This document shows positions 7,052 to 15,287 of a stretch of 64,000 nucleotides of DNA, in pieces (within the stretch, counting starts at the first letter, position 1; the number at the start of each line of letters is the position of its first letter). Source of the stretch: Planctomycetia bacterium (GTDB taxonomy: Bacteria; Planctomycetota; Planctomycetia; Pirellulales; JACPPG01); NCBI GenBank assembly GCA_016191115.1, contig JACPPG010000047.1, positions 1-64,000 on the forward strand, in the 5' to 3' direction. The notes under the pieces were generated by a model that did not search any database, had not been told where the DNA came from, and worked only from the letters and a program-made list of their open reading frames with translations. The translations under genes and the position numbers were made by a program.

Positions 7052-9352
7052 ATGAAGGCCAGGCTGCTTCCGCTATTGGTGCTTGTCGGCATTCTGCCGA
7101 TGACCGCTCGCGCCGAAGAGAACTCGTCGATCGGCAAGAAGATCGCCAACTTTTCCGCCCGCGACTACCGCGGCAAGGAAACGTCGCTCGGCGACGTGGC
7201 GCAAAGCAAGCTGGTGGTGGTGGCCTTCCTGGGCACCGAATGCCCGCTAGCGAAGCTCTACGGCCCGCGCCTGGCCGAGCTCGAGAAGCAATACGCCGGC
7301 AAGGGCGTGGCGTTCCTGGGCATCGACTCCAATCGGCAGGACCTGGTGACCGAGATCGCCCACTACGCCCGCGAAAGCCAGATCGGCTTCCCGCTGTTGA
7401 AGGATGCCGGCAATGCGATCGCCGACGCGTTTGCCGCGGCCCGCACGCCCGAGGTCTTCGTGCTGGATCAGAACCGCGTGGTCCGTTACCGCGGCCGGGT
7501 GGACGACCAGTACGGCTTCCAGGACAAGGGCGTGGCGTACCAGCGCAATGAGCCGACGCGCCGTGACCTGGCCGAAGCGCTCGACGAGCTCTTGGCCGGC
7601 AAGACGGTGAGCCAGCCGTTGACCGCGGTGCAAGGCTGCCTGATCGGCCGCATGAAGGAGCCGGTCAAGGACAGCGAAGTCACCTATTCCAACCAGATCG
7701 CGCGGGTGCTGAACGCCAAGTGCGTCGAATGCCACCGCCCAGGCCAGATCGCCCCGTTCCCTTTGCGGAACTACGAAGAGGCGGTCGGTTGGGCCGACAT
7801 GATTCAGGAAGTGACGCACCAGCGGCGGATGCCCCCATGGCACGCCGATCCCAGCATCGGCAAGTTCGCGAACGACTGCCGGCTCTCGGATGAAGAGTTG
7901 GCCCTGATCGGCAAGTGGGTCAAGAACGGCGCGCCCGAGGGGGACCCCAAGGACCTGCCCGAGCCGCCCAAGTTCACCGACGGTTGGCAAATCGGCGATC
8001 CGGACCAGATCGTCTACATGGCCGACGAGCCGTACGACGTGCAAGCGGAAGGGACCGTCGAGTACCAGCGGTTCGTCATCGATCCCGGCTGGACCGAGGA
8101 CAAGTGGATCAAGGCGATGGAGTGCAAGCCGGGCAACCACGCCGTGGTCCATCACGTCATCGTATACGTGATTCCGCCGGGCGTCGCCCCCACGGGCCGC
8201 GCCGGCCGATTGCAGACCAACTGGCTGGGGGCGTTCGCGCCGGGCCTGCGGCAGGAGCCGCTCGACGAAGGGATGGCCCGCTACGTGCAGAAGGGTTCGA
8301 AGCTTTTGTTCGAGATGCACTATACGCCCAACGGCACCGCGCAGAAGGATCGCAGCTTCGCCGGCTTCGTGTTCGCCGATCCGGCCAGCGTGAAGCGCGA
8401 GGTGGCCGTGCAGAACGCCGGTAACTTCACGTTCAAGATTCCGCCCGGCGACCCGAACTTCGAGGTGGAGAGCGAGTTCGTCTTCCGGCAGAAGGCGATC
8501 CTGCTGACGATCTCGCCGCACATGCACGTCCGCGGCAAGGATTTCCGCTACGACCTCGTGTACCCGGACGGCAAGACCGAGACCATCCTGTGGGTGCCGC
8601 GGTACGACTTCGGCTGGCAGACGACGTACTGGCTCACCGAGCCGAAGATTCTGCCCCGCGGGACGAAGATGCACTGCGTAGCGCACTTCGACAATTCGCC
8701 CGACAACCTCGCCAACCCCGACCCCACCGCCACGGTGAGTTGGGGTGAGCAGACCTGGGAAGAAATGATGTTCGGCTGGTTCGAGATGGCCTTGGCCGAT
8801 CAAGACCTGACTTCTCCGGCCACCGAATCGGCCGAGCGCGTCAAGGAGTTCTTGAAGCAGGCCGAGGGAGACACGCTGTCGGTCGATGGCCAGATCAAGG
8901 CCATGGCCCCGAAGGCGATCGACTCGCCCAAGAGCTGGGAGATTTTCTCCTGGCAAGTGTTCGAACTGGTGCCGCAGTTGGACCGGATGTGCATCACCGG
9001 CATCGACGGCGACACGTTGCGGTTGAAGCTCGTGCAGGAGCGGTTGGGCCTGAAGACGCCCTTCCGCAGCACCGCCACGGTCGTCAAGACCGAGGGCGAG
9101 CTGCTGGCCGACTACGCCAAGGCCGACAAGACGGCCGTGAACGATTCGCTGGCCGGGCTCGCGAGCCCGATCCTCAACAAGATGGCCAAAAAGGAAATCC
9201 GCTCCAGCATGCACGTGCCGGTCGAGATCGATGGGCAAAAGTGCACGGTGAACTTCTGGAGCAGCGAGGAAGGCGCGTTTCCGCCCCAGGCGGTGCGCAT
9301 CCTGGATGAAGTGGCCCACCTGATCGAGAAGGGGGCGAAGTCCAACCAATAG
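7052..9352 (+). CDS. Redoxin / cytochrome-c motif / PHM-like copper monooxygenase fusion
   Basis: A 766-residue exported protein. AGGAG lies at 7038-7042 before ATG 7052, and residues 1-21 form a signal peptide. Residues about 28-185 are a thioredoxin-fold redoxin with a single cysteine (GTECPLA, Cys64) rather than CxxC. A haem-c motif CVECH (224-228) follows in a short cytochrome-like segment. From about 340 the sequence resembles the copper type II ascorbate-dependent monooxygenase fold: His363 and His367/368 in HAVVHHVIVYV, His423 in EMHYTPNG, His490/His492 in SPHMHVRG, HCVAH at 541-545, and Met572/573. Such fusions are known in planctomycetes without assigned substrates. The predicted role is periplasmic electron transfer to a copper oxygenase. 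Confidence 0.8.
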   Translation: MKARLLPLLVLVGILPMTARAEENSSIGKKIANFSARDYRGKETSLGDVAQSKLVVVAFLGTECPLAKLYGPRLAELEKQYAGKGVAFLGIDSNRQDLVTEIAHYARESQIGFPLLKDAGNAIADAFAAARTPEVFVLDQNRVVRYRGRVDDQYGFQDKGVAYQRNEPTRRDLAEALDELLAGKTVSQPLTAVQGCLIGRMKEPVKDSEVTYSNQIARVLNAKCVECHRPGQIAPFPLRNYEEAVGWADMIQEVTHQRRMPPWHADPSIGKFANDCRLSDEELALIGKWVKNGAPEGDPKDLPEPPKFTDGWQIGDPDQIVYMADEPYDVQAEGTVEYQRFVIDPGWTEDKWIKAMECKPGNHAVVHHVIVYVIPPGVAPTGRAGRLQTNWLGAFAPGLRQEPLDEGMARYVQKGSKLLFEMHYTPNGTAQKDRSFAGFVFADPASVKREVAVQNAGNFTFKIPPGDPNFEVESEFVFRQKAILLTISPHMHVRGKDFRYDLVYPDGKTETILWVPRYDFGWQTTYWLTEPKILPRGTKMHCVAHFDNSPDNLANPDPTATVSWGEQTWEEMMFGWFEMALADQDLTSPATESAERVKEFLKQAEGDTLSVDGQIKAMAPKAIDSPKSWEIFSWQVFELVPQLDRMCITGIDGDTLRLKLVQERLGLKTPFRSTATVVKTEGELLADYAKADKTAVNDSLAGLASPILNKMAKKEIRSSMHVPVEIDGQKCTVNFWSSEEGAFPPQAVRILDEVAHLIEKGAKSNQ

Positions 9353-9432
9353 TCTCATTCCGTCCTCTCCGCCTTGTGGGAGAGAGCCGGGGTGAAAAGT
9401 CCGAAGCGTTTTTCAATCTGACCGCCACGCCA

Positions 9433-9468
9433 GTGCCCCGCGTGTCGCTCTTTGGGCGCGCGGGGCAC
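9433..9468 (+). terminator. Intrinsic-like terminator after the redoxin fusion gene
   Basis: GTGCCCCGCG (9433-9442) pairs perfectly with CGCGGGGCAC (9459-9468) over a 16-base loop and is followed by GCTTTTG. It lies 80 bases after the stop. Confidence 0.6.
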
Positions 9469-9501
9469 GCTTTTGCGCGGGCGCAAGAGCAGGGGCTAAC
9501 T

Positions 9502-9618
9502 AACCACAAAGACACAATGGCCACAAAGGACGAAAAGCGACGGTAGGAAAAGAGACTGGCAAACAGAACGACAGTAGTCTCCTGCTTTCTTAGTATCCTT
9601 CGTGCCTTCGTGGTTTGC
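9502..9618. repeat. Inverted repeat, ACCACGAAGGCACGAAGG-like family
   Basis: ACCACAAAGACACAA at the left and TCCTTCGTGCCTTCGTGGTTT at the right are imperfect complements around a ~75-base loop. Related arms occur at 35886-36046. The rest of 9353-9671 holds the terminator and no gene. Confidence 0.5.
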
Positions 9619-9671
9619 CACGGTGCCGGGCCGCCTTGAAGCCCTTCGATCCGGCGGCTACAAGTTCCTGG

Positions 9672-10871
9672 ATGCAATCCTTCGACGTGGCCATTATCGG
9701 CGGCGGCATTGTCGGGCTGGCCACCGGCTATCAGCTTGCCCGCCGCTATCCCGCCACCCGGCTGGTGATCCTGGAAAAGGAGCCGGAGCTGGCCCACCAC
9801 CAGACCGGGCATAACTCCGGGGTGCTCCATTCGGGCATCTACTACAAGCCCGGCTCGCTCAAGGCCACCAACTGCCGCACGGGCAAGGCGGCGCTCGAGG
9901 CCTTCTGCCGCGCCGAGGGCGTCCCCTTCGACATTTGCGGCAAGGTGATCGTCGCCACCAGCGAGGACGAGCTGCCGGCCCTTGAGCGCATCCACGAGCG
10001 CGGGCAGGCCAACGGCGTCGCGTGCCAGATGGTGGACCGCGCGCGTCTGGCCGAGCTCGAGCCGCACGCCGCCGGCGTCCGCGCGATCCACGTCCCCGAG
10101 GCGGGCATCGTCGATTTCATCAAAGTCTGCGAGCGGCTGGCAGATCACATCCGCCACGCCGGCAGCCGCATTGTGACGTGCGCTCGCGTGCTGGCCATCC
10201 ACACGACCGCCGATCGGGTGCAACTCATCACCACCGCCGGCGACTACGCAGCCGCGCACGCGGTTAACTGCGCCGGCCTGCACTGCGACCGCGTGACCGC
10301 GATGAGCGGCGAGCGGCCCGCCGCCAAGATCGTCCCCTTCCGCGGCGAATACTTCGAGCTCAAGCCCGAGGCGCAGCACCTGTGCCGGAACCTGATCTAC
10401 CCCACGCCCGATCCCGCCTTTCCCTTCCTGGGAGTGCACTTTACGCGGTTGATCGGCGGGGGCGTCGAGTGCGGGCCCAACGCCGTCCTGGCCTTCGCCC
10501 GCGAGGGATACAAAAAGACCGACGTCAACCTCCGCGACCTGGCCGAGTCGCTCACGTACCCCGGCTTTTTGCGGCTGGCCGCCAAGTACTGGCGCACGGG
10601 CCTGGGCGAGATGTGGCGCAGCCTCAGCAAGCGGGCCTTCGTGCGGGCCCTGCAGCGGCTGGTGCCGGAGATTCGGGCCGAGCACCTGGTGCCGGCCCCA
10701 GCGGGCGTGCGGGCCCAGGCGCTTGCCCGCGACGGCAGCCTGGTTGACGATTTCCTCATCCAGGAGCAGGAGCGCGTGATCAACGTGGGCAACGCTCCGT
10801 CGCCGGCCGCCACCGCCTGTCTCAACATCGGCAACCTGATTGTCGACCGCCTGGCGCCGCGGCTGCAATGA
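9672..10871 (+). CDS. lhgO: L-2-hydroxyglutarate oxidase
   Basis: A 399-residue FAD-dependent oxidoreductase of the DAO family. It oxidises L-2-hydroxyglutarate to 2-oxoglutarate, passing electrons to the respiratory chain or to oxygen. The N-terminal dinucleotide fold [20 protein letters not shown] starts at residue 4. The LhgO-typical [20 protein letters not shown] follows at about 42-61. The C-terminus carries [20 protein letters not shown], also typical. The length equals that of E. coli LhgO. ATG 9672 was chosen because the FAD motif then begins a few residues in; the open frame extends to 9615 without homologous character. No lysine-degradation partner genes are adjacent. Confidence 0.88.
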   Translation: MQSFDVAIIGGGIVGLATGYQLARRYPATRLVILEKEPELAHHQTGHNSGVLHSGIYYKPGSLKATNCRTGKAALEAFCRAEGVPFDICGKVIVATSEDELPALERIHERGQANGVACQMVDRARLAELEPHAAGVRAIHVPEAGIVDFIKVCERLADHIRHAGSRIVTCARVLAIHTTADRVQLITTAGDYAAAHAVNCAGLHCDRVTAMSGERPAAKIVPFRGEYFELKPEAQHLCRNLIYPTPDPAFPFLGVHFTRLIGGGVECGPNAVLAFAREGYKKTDVNLRDLAESLTYPGFLRLAAKYWRTGLGEMWRSLSKRAFVRALQRLVPEIRAEHLVPAPAGVRAQALARDGSLVDDFLIQEQERVINVGNAPSPAATACLNIGNLIVDRLAPRLQ

Positions 10872-10912
10872 AACGACTAGGATCGACCGAAGAATAACGT
10901 CTCCTCAACCCC

Positions 10913-11069
10913 CAGGGCCGTTCACAGATTCAAGCTTGCCGGCGGCGCACCGGCGGGAAAGTGGGACAGGCACCGAGACGCAGCGTTGGTCTGAAAGGAC
11001 TTGCGCTGTTTGTGCTCGGAGCCAGTCCCATTTTCCCGCCTCGCCATTTTGAAAAACAGAATGGCCCTG
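10913..11069. mobile_element. 158-bp MITE-like element, copy A, with 10-bp target duplication
   Basis: A 157-bp non-coding element bounded by CAGGGCCGTTC and, inverted, CAGGGCCATTC. The flanks are CCTCAACCCC (10903-10912) and CCTCAAACCC (11070-11079), a 10-bp direct repeat with one mismatch. Near-identical copies are at 48470-48628 and 60602-60758. On the minus strand the interior carries GGGACTGGCTCCGAGC and CTCGGTGCCTGTCCC, which can form a long helix. No reading frame is conserved among copies. Confidence 0.85.
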
Positions 11070-11087
11070 CCTCAAACCCCTCGCCCC

Positions 11088-11118
11088 TTGCGGGAGAGGG
11101 CACCCGTGAGGGGTCGGA
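11088..11118. repeat. CTCGCCCCTTGCGGGAGAGG-type repeat
   Basis: A short GC-rich motif, CTCGCCCCTTGCGGGAGAGG followed by GCACCCGTGAGGGG, resembling copies at 9361-9394 and 38985-39022. Other than this and the MITE, 10872-11247 holds nothing that I recognise. Confidence 0.45.
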
Positions 11119-11247
11119 GAATCAGGAAGTTATTTCTCGGTCGATCCTTAGTGGCCAGGGAATAACGAAGCTGTTGTTCGCCGCTTACGGTAAGCTGGTG
11201 CCGTCCGCTGCTTTCAAGAGCGCCGCGGCGGCTAACCGGATCGAACT

Positions 11248-12477
11248 ATGAGCGAAAGCACCCACCCACCCGCCCCCGATCGACCGCGCTTCGCCGCCGC
11301 CCTTTCGACCGAGGCCGACACTCGCCGCGCGATTGCCGAGGTTTGCAGGCGGGCCACCGCGCAGTTGGGCGCGCGGCCCGACCTGGCGATGTGCTTCATT
11401 TCGCCGCATCACGGTCCCGACTGGGCCGCGGTGGCCGCCGACCTGCAGACCCGCACGCAAGCCCGGTGCTTGCTGGGCGCGACGGGCGAGGCGATCGTCG
11501 GCGGGTCGCGCGAGATCGAGGCGGAGCCGGCCGTTTCGCTGTGGCTGGCCAGCCTGCCCGGCGTCCGCGTGACATCGCTGCGGCTCGATTTCGTTCGGAC
11601 GGCCGAAGGCGGCTCGATCGTCGGCTGGCCCGACGCGCTTGCCGGCGACTGGCCGGCCGGCGCGACGATGCTGGTCCTGGCCGAGCCGTTCACGTTTCCG
11701 GCCGATTGGCTGCTGGCGCGGCTCAACGAGGACCGGCCCGGCACGCGCGTGCTGGGTGGCATGGCCAGCGGCGGCCATGCGCCCGGCGAGAATTGCCTGC
11801 TCGTGGGCGGCCAAGTGGTCGCCGAAGGCGCCGTCGGCGTGCTGTTGGACGGCCCGATCGACATCCGCTCGGTCGTCTCGCAGGGCTGCCGGCCCATCGG
11901 CCCGACGTACGTCGTCACCAAGGCCGAACAGAACCTGATCCTGGAGCTCGGCGGGCGACCGGCGCTTGCCCAGTTGCGGAAGCTTTTCGATGCCCTCCCG
12001 GCCGAAGAACAAAAGCTCGTGAACCGCGGCCTGCACGTCGGCCGCGCGATCAACGAGTACCAAGGGTCCTTCGCGCGCGGCGACTTTTTGATCCGCAACT
12101 GCCTGGGCATCGACGCCTCGACCGATTGCATAGCCGTGGGCGATTTCTTTCGGCCGGGCCACACCGTGCAGTTCCACGTCCGCGACGAGCGGACAGCCGA
12201 CGAGGACCTGCGCGAACTGCTCACCGCGGCGCGCGAAGATGCCGCGCGCGACGGAATTGCCGGGCAGGCCGCGCTATTGTTCACCTGCAACGGTCGCGGC
12301 ACGCGCCTCTTCAGTTGCCCCGACCACGACGCCGCGACCATCGCCGAAATCCTGGGTGACTTGCCGGTGGCCGGCTTCTTCGCCCAAGGCGAGATGGGAC
12401 CGGTCGGCGGCAAGAACTTCCTCCACGGCTTCACGGCGGCAGTGGCGATAGTAGGGGGTAGGGGATTAGGGGATTAG
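11248..12477 (+). CDS. FIST N/C domain sensory protein
   Basis: A 409-residue soluble protein with the FIST layout: FIST_N about 30-230 (LAMCFISPHHGPDWAAVAAD; ARCLLGATGEAIVGGSREIE) and FIST_C about 235-395 (KLVNRGLHVGRAINEYQ; LFTCNGRGTRLFSCPDHDA; PVAGFFAQGEMGPVGGKNFL). FIST domains are thought to bind small ligands, possibly amino acids, in signal transduction. This one has no fused kinase or cyclase, so any partner is elsewhere. The final residues VGGRGLGD and the stop codon are encoded by a GGGGATTA repeat that can form a G-quadruplex, so the native C-terminus may have been overwritten. The start ATG 11248 is the first in frame. Confidence 0.85.
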   Translation: MSESTHPPAPDRPRFAAALSTEADTRRAIAEVCRRATAQLGARPDLAMCFISPHHGPDWAAVAADLQTRTQARCLLGATGEAIVGGSREIEAEPAVSLWLASLPGVRVTSLRLDFVRTAEGGSIVGWPDALAGDWPAGATMLVLAEPFTFPADWLLARLNEDRPGTRVLGGMASGGHAPGENCLLVGGQVVAEGAVGVLLDGPIDIRSVVSQGCRPIGPTYVVTKAEQNLILELGGRPALAQLRKLFDALPAEEQKLVNRGLHVGRAINEYQGSFARGDFLIRNCLGIDASTDCIAVGDFFRPGHTVQFHVRDERTADEDLRELLTAAREDAARDGIAGQAALLFTCNGRGTRLFSCPDHDAATIAEILGDLPVAGFFAQGEMGPVGGKNFLHGFTAAVAIVGGRGLGD

Positions 12478-12479
12478 GG
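12454..12479 (+). repeat. G-quadruplex motif with GGGGATTA repeats over a stop codon
   Basis: Four G-runs (GGGGG, GGGG, GGGG, GGG) are separated by TA, ATTA and ATTA, fitting the strict quadruplex pattern. The FIST stop codon TAG (12475-12477) lies within it. Confidence 0.7.
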
Positions 12480-12523
12480 ATGAATTTGGACTATCGATGC
12501 AGCGCACTTGCGAATTGATCCAC

Positions 12524-12556
12524 GCTTCGCGAAGCCCAGGGGCGGCGTCCCCTGGG
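12524..12556 (+). repeat. Hairpin repeat, GCTTGCGAAGCCC family, copy 1
   Basis: GCTTCGCGAAGC (small hairpin) runs into CCCAGGGG-CGGCGT-CCCCTGGG (second hairpin). It lies between the FIST and PfpI genes. Confidence 0.75.
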
Positions 12557-12684
12557 CGGTTGCGCCGCGTGGCCGCGGCGGCTGACGGATGACTTTGCGG
12601 CCGCCGGACGGCATTGCCCTCACGATATACTGAGGGAACGCGGTGCGCCGGCCGTGGCGCGCCGTGCAGTGGAGGATTGCCACC

Positions 12685-13218
12685 ATGACCGATTCCCTCT
12701 CCGACAAGCGCCTGCTGATGTTCGTCGACGACGACTACGAGGACCTCGAGTTGTGGTATCCCCGGCTGCGGTTGATCGAGGCGGGCGCGCATGTGACCGT
12801 GGCCGGGCCGGCTGCCGAGCGGCTCTATCGCGGCAAGCATGGCTACCCTTGCCGCGCCGACGCGGCGATCGCCGACATGGAAGCGGCCGACTTCCACGGC
12901 CTGGTGATCCCGGGCGGGTTCATGCCTGACCGCTTGCGGCGCGAGGCCAAAGTGCTATCCCTGGTGCGCGAGTTCGCGGCGGCCGGCAAGCTGGTGGCCG
13001 CCATCTGCCACGGCGGCTGGATCCCCATTTCGGCCGGCGTCTATCGCGGCGTCCGCGTGACCGGTTCGCTGGGCATCAAAGACGACCTGGTGAACGCCGG
13101 CGCTAAATGGGAGGACGCCCCAGTGGTCGTCGACCGGCACTTCATCACCAGCCGCAAGCCGGACGACCTGCCGGCGTTTTGCCGGGCAATTCTGAAGATA
13201 GTGGGCAGTGGTCAGTGA
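12685..13218 (+). CDS. DJ-1/PfpI family protein
   Basis: A 177-residue single-domain protein of the DJ-1/ThiJ/PfpI superfamily, with GGAGG at 12671-12675 before ATG 12685. The nucleophile elbow AAICHGGW places the reactive Cys at 108 with His109 next to it, and the acidic partner is probably Glu19 in DDDYEDLE. VTGSLGIKDDLVNAGA and the preceding PGGFMPDRLR match the family. Members act as proteases, chaperones, glyoxalases or deglycases; the sequence does not decide between these. The last residues VGSGQ and the stop codon lie in a CAGTGGTCAGTGATCAGTGG repeat. Confidence 0.88.
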   Translation: MTDSLSDKRLLMFVDDDYEDLELWYPRLRLIEAGAHVTVAGPAAERLYRGKHGYPCRADAAIADMEAADFHGLVIPGGFMPDRLRREAKVLSLVREFAAAGKLVAAICHGGWIPISAGVYRGVRVTGSLGIKDDLVNAGAKWEDAPVVVDRHFITSRKPDDLPAFCRAILKIVGSGQ

Positions 13219-13246
13219 TCAGTGGACAGGAATAGGAGCCAATACC

Positions 13247-13278
13247 GCTTGCGAAGCCCAGGGGCGGCGTCCCCTGGG
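13247..13278 (+). repeat. Hairpin repeat, GCTTGCGAAGCCC family, copy 2
   Basis: GCTTGCGAAGC followed by CCCAGGGG, loop CGGCGT, CCCCTGGG. It faces the inverted copy at 13381-13414. Between them another hairpin (CCGCCGGGGG-TAA-CCCGGGGCGG, near 13325) adds to a nested palindrome. Confidence 0.8.
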
Positions 13279-13380
13279 ATGGCGGTCTTCCTGGGAGGGA
13301 CCGTTAATTCGTTATGCCGAAGACCGCCGGGGGTAACCCGGGGCGGCTCGTCAGTGAATTCCGGAGTCGCGACGAGACCC

Positions 13381-13414
13381 CCCAGGGGTTGCCACCCCTG
13401 TGCTTCGTCAAGCG
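13381..13414 (-). repeat. Hairpin repeat, GCTTGCGAAGCCC family, copy 3 (inverted)
   Basis: CCCAGGGG, loop TTGCCA, CCCCTGTG, then a degenerate CTTCGTCAAGCG. It is paired head-on with copy 2. The following 13430-13500 carries a CTGCCTACCGCCT-type repeat. No gene lies in 13219-13614. Confidence 0.75.
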
Positions 13415-13614
13415 TCGTTGGCGCGTTATTCTTTCACTGCCTACCGCCTCTTGCTTGCCGCCTACTGTTCCCTCAACCGTTTGCAGGCTACCGATTTAGG
13501 GACGGAAATCCGTTCACAGAAAGCTTGAACGGCATGCCGAACATTGGTAGACTGGCTCTGGTTCCCATCCAGGGGTGCATTCTGCGCCGTCCAACCGGCT
13601 GAGAGAGGCTTAAT

Positions 13615-14751
13615 ATGATCCGGCGATCGCGTCGCGGCTTCACGCTGATTGAGTTGTTGGTGGTGATCAGCATCATCGGCACGCTGGTCGCTCTTCTATT
13701 GCCGGCGGTGCAAGCAGCCCGCGAGGCGGCGCGGCGTGCGCAATGCATCAATAACCAGAAGCAGCTTGCCCTTGCTGTATCGCTGTACGCGGGCGCAAAG
13801 AAATCCATACCGGGCTATCGCGACTACATCGGCGCGCAGGTGCTGGTTGGCAGCACCCTAACCCCCGTTCAATACTATCCCGCAAGTTGGATGGTCATGC
13901 TGCTGCCCTATATTGAGCAGAAGCAGGTGTATGGTCTGTGGCGGCTCCAAAACGGCGTCCAGGACCCGCGCGTCCCGCTGGAATTGTATGTGTGTCCCAG
14001 CGATGCGCAAGACACCGCCAATGGGCCGACGAGCTACGTCGCGAATTCCGGCTTGGCAGACGTCAATCCGGCCACGAACCAGGCCAACTCTTCCCAGTTC
14101 ACCATCGCGGGCGACTACCCGGCAAACGGTGTCTTCCTGAGCCGTTGGGAGTACGTGAACGGCGCGAACGTTCCGCCGGCAAAATTGCCGAAAATGACTT
14201 TCGACCTGATCAAGGACGGCACGAGCAACACGATCATGCTTTCCGAAAGCCTTGACGCGCGGTATTGGCATGACCTGGACCCCATCGCCACGACAAACTA
14301 TCTCACGACCAACGGATATCTGCCGGCAACGACGCCGACTCCCCCGGGCATAGTCGCTATGACGGGCTATCCCAATACCACCAATACGCCCGAAGTCTAC
14401 AATTGCATGGTATGGTGGCCGGATGATGTGATCGCGCCATCTCCTGGGTACCAAATTCACTCGATCAACGGCACAGCCACCGAAGCGAGCATTGCGACGG
14501 ACATGAATTATTCCCGCCCGTCGAGCAATCATGGGGGCATTATCGTCGTGGCGTTCTGTGATGGGAGCGTCAAGACCGTGGCCGAGGGGATCGAGTATCG
14601 CATCTGGTGTTCGCTGATGACCTCAGATGGCGCGAAAGCGACGCCCGCCGGCACTCCATTCCAGCCCATTGGTACGTTGCAGCCGAGCACCCTGCAGGGC
14701 GCGTACCAAATCATGCGCAGTCAAGTCGTCACCGGCGGGGAAATCAACTAG
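13615..14751 (+). CDS. DUF1559 protein with prepilin-type N-terminus
   Basis: A 378-residue protein of the DUF1559 family, greatly expanded in planctomycetes. The prepilin signal is textbook: MIRRSRRG, cleavage, then FTLIELLVVISIIGTLVALL, with Glu at +5 (Glu13). The eight-residue leader is normal length, unlike those of the pseudopilins at 36-42 kb. Family motifs follow: AREAARRAQCINNQKQLALA, DGTSNTIMLSESLDAR near residue 200, and the C-terminal SSNHGGIIVVAFCDGSVKTV near 305. GAGAG precedes ATG 13615. After cleavage it should assemble as a pseudopilin-like surface or secretion component. Its precise role is unknown. Confidence 0.92.
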   Translation: MIRRSRRGFTLIELLVVISIIGTLVALLLPAVQAAREAARRAQCINNQKQLALAVSLYAGAKKSIPGYRDYIGAQVLVGSTLTPVQYYPASWMVMLLPYIEQKQVYGLWRLQNGVQDPRVPLELYVCPSDAQDTANGPTSYVANSGLADVNPATNQANSSQFTIAGDYPANGVFLSRWEYVNGANVPPAKLPKMTFDLIKDGTSNTIMLSESLDARYWHDLDPIATTNYLTTNGYLPATTPTPPGIVAMTGYPNTTNTPEVYNCMVWWPDDVIAPSPGYQIHSINGTATEASIATDMNYSRPSSNHGGIIVVAFCDGSVKTVAEGIEYRIWCSLMTSDGAKATPAGTPFQPIGTLQPSTLQGAYQIMRSQVVTGGEIN

Positions 14752-14774
14752 CCATCGAGTCGCTCGTGCTAACT

Positions 14775-14806
14775 CCTCTCCCTTCGGTGCAGCTTGAAGG
14801 GAGAGG
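14775..14806 (+). terminator. Hairpin after the DUF1559 gene
   Basis: CCTCTCCCTTC (14775-14785) and GAAGGGAGAGG (14796-14806) form a perfect 11-bp stem over a 10-base loop, 24 bases after the stop. There is no clear T-run, so termination is inferred from position. Confidence 0.45.
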
Positions 14807-14836
14807 TTCCTCGGGGGCAGCAGGAGTCATATCGGT

Positions 14837-15115
14837 ATGGATGCCGGCGCGGTGTGGCGGAATTACTTTGCTAATTGGCCCAAGGAATTGCCGCGCCGCG
14901 GCGTTCTGGTGACCAATTTCGAGGAGCAGATCCCCTTCGAGGGATTCATGACGGGCGAAGCCATGCTGGTGCTCGAGCGCCGCACGCCCGACACCATCGG
15001 CGCCCGCAAGGTGATCGTCCCCTATAGCGGCGTCCTGGCCATCAAGCTCACCGACGTGGTGAAGCAAAAGACCCTGCAAGCAGCCGGCTTCAGTGGCGAG
15101 CTGCCGCATCAGTAG
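14837..15115 (+). CDS. Small conserved-looking hypothetical protein
   Basis: A 92-residue soluble protein that I do not recognise. It has no signal peptide, membrane segment or cysteine. The sequence is well balanced and non-repetitive (VWRNYFANWPKELPRRG; LVLERRTPDTIGARKVIVPY), arguing for a real gene, and AGGAG at 14820-14824 precedes ATG 14837. The pattern of alternating hydrophobic residues suggests a small beta-rich domain. It sits downstream of the DUF1559 gene across a hairpin. Its stop TAG is followed at once by a GTAGGCGG-type repeat. Confidence 0.6.
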   Translation: MDAGAVWRNYFANWPKELPRRGVLVTNFEEQIPFEGFMTGEAMLVLERRTPDTIGARKVIVPYSGVLAIKLTDVVKQKTLQAAGFSGELPHQ

Positions 15116-15117
15116 TA

Positions 15118-15287
15118 GGCGGCAGGCCAAGACCTAATGATGAATAATGATGAATGATGAATGCGGAATGATGAATCGGGAAAAAGCGATTCGTGACTAG
15201 CCGGAGCCGTGGCGCGCGTCATTGGTCCCGCAGTACGTCTTCCATTCATCATTGGGTCTTGGCTGCCCTCTGCCAACCGCCTACTAT
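15118..15287. repeat. Nested palindrome of GTAGGC and AATGATG repeats between convergent genes
   Basis: The left arm reads GGCGGCAGGCCAAGACC, then AATGATGAAT. The right arm reads ATTCATCATT, then GGGTCTTGGCTGCC and CCGCCTACTA. The arms are complementary from the AATGATG units outward. It fills the whole gap between the 14837 gene and the carbonic-anhydrase-like gene and touches both stop codons; bidirectional termination is plausible. Confidence 0.7.

Noticed and set aside
7247..9358. Long open frame on the minus strand (about 700 codons) opposite the redoxin fusion gene
   Set aside because: It is a GC-rich antisense shadow: low-complexity, rich in Arg, His and Val, no motif, while the plus strand has several confirmed domains.
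9174..10868. 564-codon minus-strand frame opposite lhgO
   Set aside because: The plus-strand FAD enzyme is unambiguous and the minus-strand product is compositionally abnormal.
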